Below are positions 48,207 to 56,548 of a DNA stretch of 64,000 bases, in pieces. How positions within the stretch are numbered: position 1 is the stretch's first letter; every line of letters begins with the position of its first letter. The position numbers were made by a program, and so were the translations under genes. The DNA comes from Sphingobacteriaceae bacterium GW460-11-11-14-LB5 (GTDB lineage: Bacteria; Bacteroidota; Bacteroidia; Sphingobacteriales; Sphingobacteriaceae): positions 5,642,001-5,706,000 of the forward strand of contig CP021237.1 in assembly GCA_002151545.1 (NCBI GenBank), in the 5' to 3' direction. Below the pieces are notes generated by a model. The model saw nothing but the letters and a program-made list of their open reading frames with translations. It had not been told where the DNA came from and did no database searches.

Positions 48207-49493
48207 ATGAAAACTAAAGAAGAACCACAAAAAGACCAGAACACCAGACGCGATTTTATCAAAAAAACTGCAATTGGCCTGGCAGCATTTACCATTGTCC
48301 CTAGGTATGTATTGGGTGGGCAAGGCTATCTTGCCCCAAGCGATAAATTAACCAAAGCCGTAATCGGTGTCGGCGGAATGGGTAGAGGCCATTTTGGCTA
48401 CGAGGGTACCCAGGTTGTAGCCATATGTGATGTAGATCAGAACCACCTTAAGCTAGCGGCATCAATGTTAGATAAAGGCGTAAAAACATTTAGCGATTAT
48501 AGAGAACTTATACAATTACCTGAAGTCGATATTGTACACATTGCTACCCCGCCTCACTGGCATGGTATAATGGCAGTAGATGCGGCAAATGCAGGAAAAG
48601 ATATCTGGTGCGAAAAACCAATGACCCATACCATAGGCGAAGGAAAACGAGTGGTAGAAGCGGTAAAACAACATGGTAGAATGTTTAGGTTAAATACCTG
48701 GTTTAGGTTTAAAGATACTTTTTACGGAATGGGTACAACTGTAAAACCGATTAAAAAACTGGTTGATAGCGGCATGTTGGGCTGGCCATTAAAAGTAACC
48801 GTAAGTAAACATACCGGCTACGACTGGAAGTTTTATTGGGTGGGCAAAGATCATTTAGAGCCTCAGCCCGTACCACCGGAATTAGATTATAATGCATGGT
48901 TAGGTCCTGCACCCTATAAACCTTACAATGCCCACCGGGTTCACCAGACTTTTAGAGGTTACTGGGATTATGATGGTGGTGGATTAAGTGATATGGGACA
49001 ACATTATATCGACCCGATACAATATTTTCTGGGTAAGGATGATACCAACCCGATTTCTGTTGAGGTTGATGCGCCACAACAACATACCGATGCGGTAGGC
49101 ATTTGGCGCAGAATTACCTATACCTATGCCGATGGCTGCCAGATTATTCTGGATGGTGAAGGTAAAGATGCCAATGTACCTTATATAGAAGGACCAAAAG
49201 GTAAATTATATCCGGGTTTTAAATCCGACATCCCTGATCTCGAACGTAAACTGGCGCAATTCCCTGATCCTGATCCGGAGATTGTAGAATTTTCAGAATC
49301 GGTAAGAACGAGGAAAAAATTCGCTTTAAATGAAGAGAACGGACACCGTTCATGCAACATTGTAAATATTGGTTTGGCTGCATTAAGATTGGGAAGATCG
49401 CTAAAATTCGACCCGGTTAAGCAAGAATTCGTAGATGATGAGGCGGCTAACAGATTGATTAATCCCGTAATGCGTGCACCATTTTCTATTTAA
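48207..49493 (+). CDS. Gfo/Idh/MocA-family oxidoreductase with Tat signal (1)
   Basis: A 428-residue protein starting MKTKEEPQKDQNTRRDF; a longer start adds nothing recognisable. The twin-arginine motif RRDFIKKTA, then a hydrophobic stretch (IGLAAFTIVP), marks Tat export with cofactor bound. The Rossmann motif GVGGMG follows (AVIGVGGMGRGHF), then CEKPMTHT with the family EKP. It should oxidise or reduce a sugar with NAD(P). It leads an operon with a DUF1080 protein, 22 bp upstream of it. Confidence 0.88.
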   Translation: MKTKEEPQKDQNTRRDFIKKTAIGLAAFTIVPRYVLGGQGYLAPSDKLTKAVIGVGGMGRGHFGYEGTQVVAICDVDQNHLKLAASMLDKGVKTFSDYRELIQLPEVDIVHIATPPHWHGIMAVDAANAGKDIWCEKPMTHTIGEGKRVVEAVKQHGRMFRLNTWFRFKDTFYGMGTTVKPIKKLVDSGMLGWPLKVTVSKHTGYDWKFYWVGKDHLEPQPVPPELDYNAWLGPAPYKPYNAHRVHQTFRGYWDYDGGGLSDMGQHYIDPIQYFLGKDDTNPISVEVDAPQQHTDAVGIWRRITYTYADGCQIILDGEGKDANVPYIEGPKGKLYPGFKSDIPDLERKLAQFPDPDPEIVEFSESVRTRKKFALNEENGHRSCNIVNIGLAALRLGRSLKFDPVKQEFVDDEAANRLINPVMRAPFSI

Positions 49494-49515
49494 AACATCC
49501 CAAAATACGACGATC

Positions 49516-52500
49516 ATGAATAAAAAAATATTATTGGTGCTGTTAACCATTGTAATGCTTTCCAATGCATTATTTACGGTAACGGCCCTGGCTCAGGATA
49601 AAAAAGACGAAAGAACGACCACCACACGTATTGCCGATTTACTGGCTCAATTACCAGCCAGAGATGCTGCCCAACTGGAACGTAACATGAAAGAAGTGGC
49701 CGATTTAGGTGAGGAAGGATACGTAACCTTAATTAGTGGTTTAACCGCTTCAGCAAAAGGAAATAACGCGCTTATTGAGTACGCCGTAGGCGGTTTTACG
49801 GCCTACGCTACAAAAAATGGCCAACAGAACTTAAGGACTATGGCTGTTAGTGCCTATTGCAAATCGCTGGCTAAACTATCCGATAAACAGAATAAAGCAT
49901 TTATCATCAGTCAGTTCGATTTAGTAGGAAATGATGCTGCGGTATCTTGTTTAACAGATTACTTAACTGACGAGCAATTGGCAGATGAATCATCGAGAGC
50001 ACTAGCCAAAATTGGTACGGCTTCTGCTACAAATGCATTAATTAGTGGCTTGAGTAAAGCCAACGGTCAGGCCAAAATTGCTATTGTAGAAGCATTGGGG
50101 CATACTAATGCTAAAACAGCATCAACCGCTATTGCGCCATTGGCTACCGGAACAGATAAAGCATTAACCAAAGTAAGTTTGTATGCTTTGGCCAATATTG
50201 GCGATGCATCTGCTAAAGAAATTTTGGTAAAAGCTGCTGAACAAGCAGGTTATAAATACGACCAAACCAATGCGGTTGCAGCATTATTGGTGTATGCACA
50301 AAAGACCCTGGCAACAGATAAAAGCGGAGCAGAAACGATAGCTAAAACAATATTAGAAAAAGCAACAGCTGATGATCAGGTAAATGAACGCATTGCGGTC
50401 TTAAAATTACTTTCTGCAGCACAAATCGATCAACAGGTTTTGTTAGCTGCCATGGCTGACAAACAATTCGAATATCGTGCAGCGGCGGTTAAATTTGCCG
50501 CTGATGGTGTAAATGATACCAATAGTGCAGCCTGGGTAAACCAGTTAAAAAAGGTGGATGCCCCAACTCAGGTTTCTATTTTAGATATGCTGGCGAATAG
50601 TAAAGCAAAATCTGCATTGCCGGCCGTACTCAAATTAATTAAAAGTGACGATCAGCAGGTAAAACTGGCTGCAATTAATACAGCCGTAAAACTAGGCCAG
50701 GAAGAGGTTATAGACGACCTGTTGAAGTTAATGAGCAAAGGAGATGCTGCAGATATTGCTGGCATTGCTAATGGTATTTTAAGAATAAAAGGCGAAAGCG
50801 TAGCCACTAAAGTTGGCGCTTATCTTCCGAAAGCTAAACCAGAAGTTCAGGTTGCTTTGATTAATATTTTAGCTGCCCGTGCCGCAACAAGCCAAACTGA
50901 AGTAATTTATGCTGCATTAAACAGTAAAAAACCTGAAGTGAGAAAGGCAGCATTTCTTTCTTTAAAAGATGTTGCAGCAGCGGAAAATAAAGTACAATTA
51001 TTTGATCTTTTAAATAAAACCACCGATGCCACAGAACTAACTGCTGTACAAGATGCCATTATTGCTTCGGTAAAAGGATCAGCAGATAAAGAGGCGCAAA
51101 CCAATGCTATCCTTCAGCAAATGGGTAATACACCTGCTGATAAAAAAGTGCTGTTTTATAAGGTGCTGGGTAGTTTGGGCGGGCAGACGTCGTTAAAGTC
51201 GGTATCAGAAGCTTATGCCACAGGTGACGATGCGACCAAAAAAGCTGCAATCGAAGCGCTTTCTTCATGGTCGGATGCAGGCTCAACGGATGCATTGATT
51301 AACATTGCCCGTACGACGACCAATCCAGACTTTTTGAACCAGGCGATTGTGGGTTACTTAACTTTGGTAAGGAATACAAAGTATCCTGCCGAGCAGCGTT
51401 TACTACTCTTACGCAACGCAATGGCAGTGGCCAAAACCCCTGCACAACAACAGCAGATCCTTAAAGATACCGAACAGGCCAAATGTTTTAATGCCATCGT
51501 ATTTGCAGGTCAGTATTTAGATAATGCTACTTTACAACAGGCTGCGGCCAATGCGGTGATGAACATTACCATGGCCGGAACCTACAACGGCGACATTGTA
51601 AAAGGCCTGTTAAATAAAACCATTGCTGTAATTACCGGAGGCGATGCAGGTTATCAGAAAGAGGGTATGCGTAAGTATATTTCTGAAATGAAAGCCGGCG
51701 AAGGCTTTGTTCAGGTTTTTAATGGCAAAGATTTATCGGGCTGGAAAGGACTTGTGGCCGATCCGATCAAAAGATCTAAAATGGATGAAAAAACTTTGGC
51801 CGAAGCACAAACAAAAGCTGATGCCGAAGCAAAAGAAAGCTGGAAAGTAATTAACGGCGAACTGCAGTTTCAGAGTCATGGCAATAACCTGGCTACTGTT
51901 AAAAAGTATGGCGATTTTGAAATGCTGGTAGATTGGAAAATCATCGACGATAAAAAAGGAGAAGGCGATGCAGGCATTTACCTGCGCGGTACACCACAGG
52001 TACAAATTTGGGATCTGGCCCGTACAAAAGTGGGTGCTCAGGTAGGTTCTGGTGGTTTGTATAATAACCAGACGAACGAAAGTAAGCCACTTAAAGTAGC
52101 CGATAATAAGTTAGACGAGTGGAATACCTTCAGAATCTTAATGAAAGGCGACCGCGTTACCGTTTATCTGAACGGACAATTGGTTACCGACAATGTAATT
52201 TTAGAAAATTACTGGAACAGAAATTTGCCAATCTTTGCTGAAGAGCAGATTGAATTACAGGCACATGGATCGCCTGTAGCTTACCGCGATATCTACATCA
52301 AAGAAATTCCCCGTCCAAAACCTTTTGAGCTGAGTGCACAAGAGAAAAAAGAAGGATACAAAGTATTATTCGATGGAACCAACATGCATAGCTGGACAGG
52401 TAATACCACCGATTATGTAATTGAAGATGGAAATATCGCCATTCGACCTAAACCAGGAAAAGGATCAGGTGGTAATTTATTCACTAAAGAAGAATTCAGC

Positions 52501-52989
52501 GATTTCGTTTACCGTTTCGAATTTCAGTTAACCCCGGGTGCAAATAACGGTTTAGGAATCAGAGCACCTTTAGAAGGCGATGCAGCTTATGTGGGTATGG
52601 AATTGCAGATACTGGATAATGATGCGCCAATTTATAAAGACCTGAAAGTGTACCAGTACCATGGTTCGGTTTATGGTACTATCCCGGCCAAAAGAGGATT
52701 TTTAAAACCTACAGGCGAGTGGAACTACGAAGAGGTAATTGCAAAAGGATCGAAGATTAAAGTGATCTTAAACGGCACCGTAATTTTAGATGGCGATATC
52801 GAACCCTTTAAGAAAAACGGAACGCCAGACCATAAAGAACATCCGGGTTTATCACGTGAAAGCGGACATATCGGCTTCCTGGGCCATGGTTCTCCTGTGC
52901 AGTTCCGTAACATCAGGATTAAAGACCTGAGCAAGAAAGCGACAGATCAGAAAGAAACAGATGTAAAAGCTGCGGGTAAAAAGAAATAA
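49516..52989 (+). CDS. Secreted protein with HEAT-like repeats and two DUF1080 (3-keto-glycoside hydrolase) domains
   Basis: A 1157-residue protein starting MNKKILLVLLT with a signal peptide ending TALAQD. About residues 30-720 are helical HEAT-like repeats (many alanine-rich helices about 30-35 residues apart). Two DUF1080 domains follow, at about 727-930 (VFNGKDLSGWKG, LRGTPQVQIWD) and 944-1138 (LFDGTNMHSWTG, LGHGSPVQFRNIRIKD). DUF1080 proteins include hydrolases of 3-keto disaccharides. The double domain and repeat scaffold in one chain are unusual; the scaffold may hold a complex. It is the second gene of the operon. Confidence 0.85.
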   Translation: MNKKILLVLLTIVMLSNALFTVTALAQDKKDERTTTTRIADLLAQLPARDAAQLERNMKEVADLGEEGYVTLISGLTASAKGNNALIEYAVGGFTAYATKNGQQNLRTMAVSAYCKSLAKLSDKQNKAFIISQFDLVGNDAAVSCLTDYLTDEQLADESSRALAKIGTASATNALISGLSKANGQAKIAIVEALGHTNAKTASTAIAPLATGTDKALTKVSLYALANIGDASAKEILVKAAEQAGYKYDQTNAVAALLVYAQKTLATDKSGAETIAKTILEKATADDQVNERIAVLKLLSAAQIDQQVLLAAMADKQFEYRAAAVKFAADGVNDTNSAAWVNQLKKVDAPTQVSILDMLANSKAKSALPAVLKLIKSDDQQVKLAAINTAVKLGQEEVIDDLLKLMSKGDAADIAGIANGILRIKGESVATKVGAYLPKAKPEVQVALINILAARAATSQTEVIYAALNSKKPEVRKAAFLSLKDVAAAENKVQLFDLLNKTTDATELTAVQDAIIASVKGSADKEAQTNAILQQMGNTPADKKVLFYKVLGSLGGQTSLKSVSEAYATGDDATKKAAIEALSSWSDAGSTDALINIARTTTNPDFLNQAIVGYLTLVRNTKYPAEQRLLLLRNAMAVAKTPAQQQQILKDTEQAKCFNAIVFAGQYLDNATLQQAAANAVMNITMAGTYNGDIVKGLLNKTIAVITGGDAGYQKEGMRKYISEMKAGEGFVQVFNGKDLSGWKGLVADPIKRSKMDEKTLAEAQTKADAEAKESWKVINGELQFQSHGNNLATVKKYGDFEMLVDWKIIDDKKGEGDAGIYLRGTPQVQIWDLARTKVGAQVGSGGLYNNQTNESKPLKVADNKLDEWNTFRILMKGDRVTVYLNGQLVTDNVILENYWNRNLPIFAEEQIELQAHGSPVAYRDIYIKEIPRPKPFELSAQEKKEGYKVLFDGTNMHSWTGNTTDYVIEDGNIAIRPKPGKGSGGNLFTKEEFSDFVYRFEFQLTPGANNGLGIRAPLEGDAAYVGMELQILDNDAPIYKDLKVYQYHGSVYGTIPAKRGFLKPTGEWNYEEVIAKGSKIKVILNGTVILDGDIEPFKKNGTPDHKEHPGLSRESGHIGFLGHGSPVQFRNIRIKDLSKKATDQKETDVKAAGKKK

Positions 52990-53017
52990 GTTAAATTAGC
53001 ATCATAACAAGTTAATA

Positions 53018-54472
53018 ATGATAGAAGATAAGGCAAATTCGAAAACCGAAAATTCGAGAAGAAACTTTATTAAAACAACAGCACTTGCCGCCGCTGGATT
53101 TATGATCGTACCCCGCCATGTATTGGGTGGGCCGGGTTTTCTGGCACCAAGCGATCGTTTGCAATTGGCTGGTATAGGCGCAGGTGGCAAAGGAGAGAGC
53201 GATATTGCCAGTATTGTTAGGGGAGGGAAAACTGATGTTGCTTTTTTATGCGATGTAGATGATAGAAGGGCGGCAAATTCTTTAAAAAACTTCCCAAAGG
53301 CAAAATATTATAAAGATTACCGTGAGTTATTGGATAAAGAAGGTAAAAACATTGATGCCGTAACGGTATCCACGCCCGATCATACCCATGCGCAAATTGC
53401 CATGGCTGCTATGCAGTTAGGCAAACACGTGTATGTTCAAAAACCTTTAACGCACGATATTTATGAAGCCAGGATGTTAACCGAAGCGGCAAACCGCTAT
53501 AAAGTGGTTACGCAGATGGGTAATCAAGGTGCTTCGGGAGATGGGGTAAGAAGACTTCAGGAATGGTACGATGCAGGCAGGATAGGTAAAGTACATACCG
53601 TTTACTGCTGGACTAACCGGCCTGTATGGCCGCAGGGTATTTCGTGGCCAACGGGTAAGGCCGAAATACCAAAAGAACTCGATTGGGATTTGTGGTTAGG
53701 TAGTGCACCATACAAAGAATATGTAAATAAACTGGTTCCCTTCAACTGGAGGGGATGGTGGGATTACGGTACCGGTGCCATTGGCGATATGGGCTGCCAC
53801 TTAGTAGAGCCTCCTTTTAGGGTATTGGGTTTAGATACACCCATCAGTGTAGAATGCAGCGTGGGCAGCGTGTACGTAGATGAATTTAAACGTGCCTATT
53901 TACCGGAAAGTTGTCCGCCATCAAGCCATGTTATTTTAACTTTTGCCAAAACGCCAAAAACCAAACATGAGGTTCAGGTGCATTGGATGGACGGTGGAAT
54001 CAAGCCCGAGCGTCCGGAAGAATTAGGTCCTAATGAAAGTTTTGGCGATAACGGGGTGCTTTTTATTGGTACCAAAGGTAAAATGATCTGCGAAACCTAT
54101 GGCAAAAATCCAAAGTTACTGCCACTGTCGCGTAATGAATCAGATAAAACGAAAATCACTATTCCACGTATCGCTAATCAGGAAGAAGGCCACTATACTC
54201 AATTTGCCGAAGCTGCCATTGCCGGTTACGGGAAAATGGAACTGAGTTCGCCATTTGAAATCGCCGGGCCACTTACTGAAACTTTATTGATTGCCAATCT
54301 GGCCATTAGAGGAACAGATGTACAGCGCAGAGATGCAGCGGGTAAAATCAGTTACCCGGGCAGAGATATCAAAATGCTTTGGGATAAAGTAAAAATGAAG
54401 GTGACCAATTTTGATGAGGTAAACCAGTTTGTGAAACGCGAATACCGCAAAGGTTGGACTTTAGGCGTTTAA
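53018..54472 (+). CDS. Gfo/Idh/MocA-family oxidoreductase with Tat signal (2)
   Basis: A 484-residue protein starting MIEDKANSKTENSRRNF. Tat motif SRRNFIKTTA is followed by a hydrophobic stretch. The Rossmann motif is GIGAGGKGESD, and the EKP position reads VQKPLTHD, with Gln in place of Glu as in many secreted members. The C-terminal domain is the usual open beta sheet. It lies 28 bp after the DUF1080 gene and is clearly part of that operon. Confidence 0.88.
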   Translation: MIEDKANSKTENSRRNFIKTTALAAAGFMIVPRHVLGGPGFLAPSDRLQLAGIGAGGKGESDIASIVRGGKTDVAFLCDVDDRRAANSLKNFPKAKYYKDYRELLDKEGKNIDAVTVSTPDHTHAQIAMAAMQLGKHVYVQKPLTHDIYEARMLTEAANRYKVVTQMGNQGASGDGVRRLQEWYDAGRIGKVHTVYCWTNRPVWPQGISWPTGKAEIPKELDWDLWLGSAPYKEYVNKLVPFNWRGWWDYGTGAIGDMGCHLVEPPFRVLGLDTPISVECSVGSVYVDEFKRAYLPESCPPSSHVILTFAKTPKTKHEVQVHWMDGGIKPERPEELGPNESFGDNGVLFIGTKGKMICETYGKNPKLLPLSRNESDKTKITIPRIANQEEGHYTQFAEAAIAGYGKMELSSPFEIAGPLTETLLIANLAIRGTDVQRRDAAGKISYPGRDIKMLWDKVKMKVTNFDEVNQFVKREYRKGWTLGV

Positions 54473-54535
54473 TTTTGAAAGCCATTACTTTCAACTTTGA
54501 AACTTTCAACCTTAAAACGGTACAACTTTAACTGT
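54473..54535. repeat. Low-complexity spacer TTTCAACTTTGAAACTTTCAACC
   Basis: The gap between two dehydrogenase genes consists of short variants of CTTTCAAC and TTTGAAAG. It is of the same style as the spacers before sdhB and between greA and the HIT gene. Partly self-complementary (GAAAG/CTTTC). Confidence 0.5.
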
Positions 54536-55621
54536 ATGTCGACAGGAAATAAGAATTTAAAAGTATTAGTGGTAGGCTGTGGCAATATGGGTGCTTCCCA
54601 TGCCACAGCTTATCATACCTTACCAGGTTTTGAAATATGCGGCTTGGTTTCGACGGGTAAAAGCAAAGAAAAACTTAATGAAAAATTAGGTGGACAATAT
54701 GATTTGTATACTGATTTTTACGAGGCGCTCGAAATAACCAAGCCCGATGCCGTTTGCATCTCTACCTATCCCGATACACACGAAGCTTATGCTATCAAAT
54801 CTTTCGAAAGCGGTTGTCATGTGTTTATCGAAAAACCATTGGCTGATAGTGTAGCAGGTGCAATAAAGGTAGCAGAAGCCGCAAAAAAAGCAAACAAAAA
54901 GTTGCTCGTAGGATATATTCTCCGCTACCATCCATCCTGGGAAAAATTTACTGAGCTGGCTCAGGAAATGGGAAAACCTTTAGTCATGCGCATGAATCTG
55001 AACCAACAGAGCCATGGGCCTAAATGGACGGTACACCGTAACCTGATGAAAAGTTTAAGTCCTATTGTAGATTGTGCCGTACATTACATCGATATCATGT
55101 GCCAGATGACCCGATCGAAACCTGTACAGGTGAGTGCCATTGGAGCAAGACTGACTGACGATATTCCCGAGTGGAATTATAATTATGGCCAATTGCAGAT
55201 CCGTTTTGAAGATGGTTCTGTCGGATGGTACGAAGCTGGCTGGGGCCCAATGGTAAGCGATAATGCTTTTTTTATTAAAGATGTTTTTGGCCCGAAGGGA
55301 TCCGTTTCCATCACGGCTAAAAAAGCAGGTGCTGCAGGGAACTCTGATAACATTGATGCACATACCAAAACCGAATCGATTAAAATACATCATGCCGATT
55401 TAGACGAACATGACGAATTCAGCAAAGCCGATGAGTGGGTAGACCTTACTGATGAACCCGATCATCAGGAATTATGCAACCGTGAACAAAGGTATTTCTT
55501 AAAAGCAATTACAGAAGATATCGATTTAACCAATGCCACTGACGACGCTGTAAACAGCCTGAAGATTGCTTTTGCCTGTGATGAATCGGTGAAAACTGGA
55601 GAAATGATCCGACTGGAATAA
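54536..55621 (+). CDS. Cytoplasmic Gfo/Idh/MocA-family oxidoreductase (3)
   Basis: A 361-residue protein starting MSTGNKNLKVLVVGCGNMG. It has no Tat or Sec signal, so it is cytoplasmic. GCGNMGASH is the dinucleotide-binding loop and FIEKPLADS carries the EKP motif. It may process the product imported from the periplasmic part of the pathway. It is the last gene of the operon; no strong terminator was recognised after it. Confidence 0.88.
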   Translation: MSTGNKNLKVLVVGCGNMGASHATAYHTLPGFEICGLVSTGKSKEKLNEKLGGQYDLYTDFYEALEITKPDAVCISTYPDTHEAYAIKSFESGCHVFIEKPLADSVAGAIKVAEAAKKANKKLLVGYILRYHPSWEKFTELAQEMGKPLVMRMNLNQQSHGPKWTVHRNLMKSLSPIVDCAVHYIDIMCQMTRSKPVQVSAIGARLTDDIPEWNYNYGQLQIRFEDGSVGWYEAGWGPMVSDNAFFIKDVFGPKGSVSITAKKAGAAGNSDNIDAHTKTESIKIHHADLDEHDEFSKADEWVDLTDEPDHQELCNREQRYFLKAITEDIDLTNATDDAVNSLKIAFACDESVKTGEMIRLE

Positions 55622-55960
55622 TACTTAAAATATTCTTGGCTGCGCTACTTTGTGTTATTGTGTAATCTGCTGTTAATTATCATTTTATTTATGTATTTCC
55701 GTCCAGCTAGGCCATAGCACCTTATCCTCGTTTCACTCAAGGCCGGCCTAACAAATTTTTCGGGCTCCACTGGACTAGCCGTACCACTAGCTTCGAAAGA
55801 AAAATTTTCAGCCGGTGTTTTTTGTTTCTTTTTGACACCAAAAAGAAAGAGCCCATCGGCGGCGGAGAGCCGAGGCAAGGATGAGCCATGGGCAAAAATC
55901 AATTAAATACTCCACTCTTATTGAGTTTTACCCAATAAAATTCCCTTCGAAATAACGAAA
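55622..55960. repeat. Repeat-like gap with a 10-bp inverted repeat
   Basis: This 339-bp gap has no gene. TTTCTTTTTG (55825-55834) pairs perfectly with CAAAAAGAAA (55839-55848) around ACAC. The surroundings are GC-rich and degenerate (GGCCGGCC, GGCGGCGGAGAGCCGAGG), like a decayed element. A frame on the minus strand across it is not believed. Confidence 0.5.
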
Positions 55961-56410
55961 TTATTGCGTGTGTATCTTCAAAAGGTATTCCCCAAGTCTA
56001 TCCATATTTTCCTTTAACCCCTCCTCCGCTTTATGCACTTTAACTATCGTTTCGCGCATCTCTGCGGTATCGAATAACATTGTCCAGTTTATCCGGCTAT
56101 CTTCAACCTGTGCTTCAAAAAGAACTGTTGTAAAGAAATGTGGGTTAAAATGTTCGAACACAATTTTTTTAAGTGGAATAATCTCTTTAAAAATACTGCG
56201 GTTAGCATAGTCTTTACCATCAGGTCCATGTAAAGTCAGTTTCCATTCACCGCCCGCCTGCAAATCCATTTTATGGATGGTCGCACTAAAGCCTTTTGGC
56301 CCCCACCAGTTTTTAAGGTGATCGGGTTTAGTCCAAACCTCCCAAAGCAATTGAATATTTGCTTTGAAAGCTCCCTTAATCTGCATCGATCTGTTTTCTG
56401 TTTTTTCCAT
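55961..56410 (-). CDS. SRPBCC/AHSA1-family protein
   Basis: A 149-residue protein starting MEKTENRSMQIKGAF. It has the AHSA1 pattern: ANIQLLWEVWTKPDHLKNWWGPKGF at the front, LTLHGPDGKDYANRSIFKEI in the middle and a C-terminal helix (VKVHKAEEGLKENMDRL). The domain binds hydrophobic ligands in a large cavity, as in START and Bet v1 proteins. The ligand is unknown. It lies between the dehydrogenase locus and the DUF3857 gene and points away from the latter. Confidence 0.88.
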   Translation of the reverse strand: MEKTENRSMQIKGAFKANIQLLWEVWTKPDHLKNWWGPKGFSATIHKMDLQAGGEWKLTLHGPDGKDYANRSIFKEIIPLKKIVFEHFNPHFFTTVLFEAQVEDSRINWTMLFDTAEMRETIVKVHKAEEGLKENMDRLGEYLLKIHTQ

Positions 56411-56548
56411 TACAGCAATTTTTTACTCTGATCATCTAAGTTAAAAAATATTGCACAGACATTAACGCAGTATGTGCGTGGGTATTTCTCACTTATTTTT
56501 AATCTAAATTGCTTTGATTCAGATTTGTTTTTTTTATATAATTACAAA

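Noticed and set aside
55645..55902. 85-codon minus-strand frame
   Set aside because: It lies in a degenerate GC-rich repeat region with a 10-bp inverted repeat, has no homologous features and is likely a chance frame.
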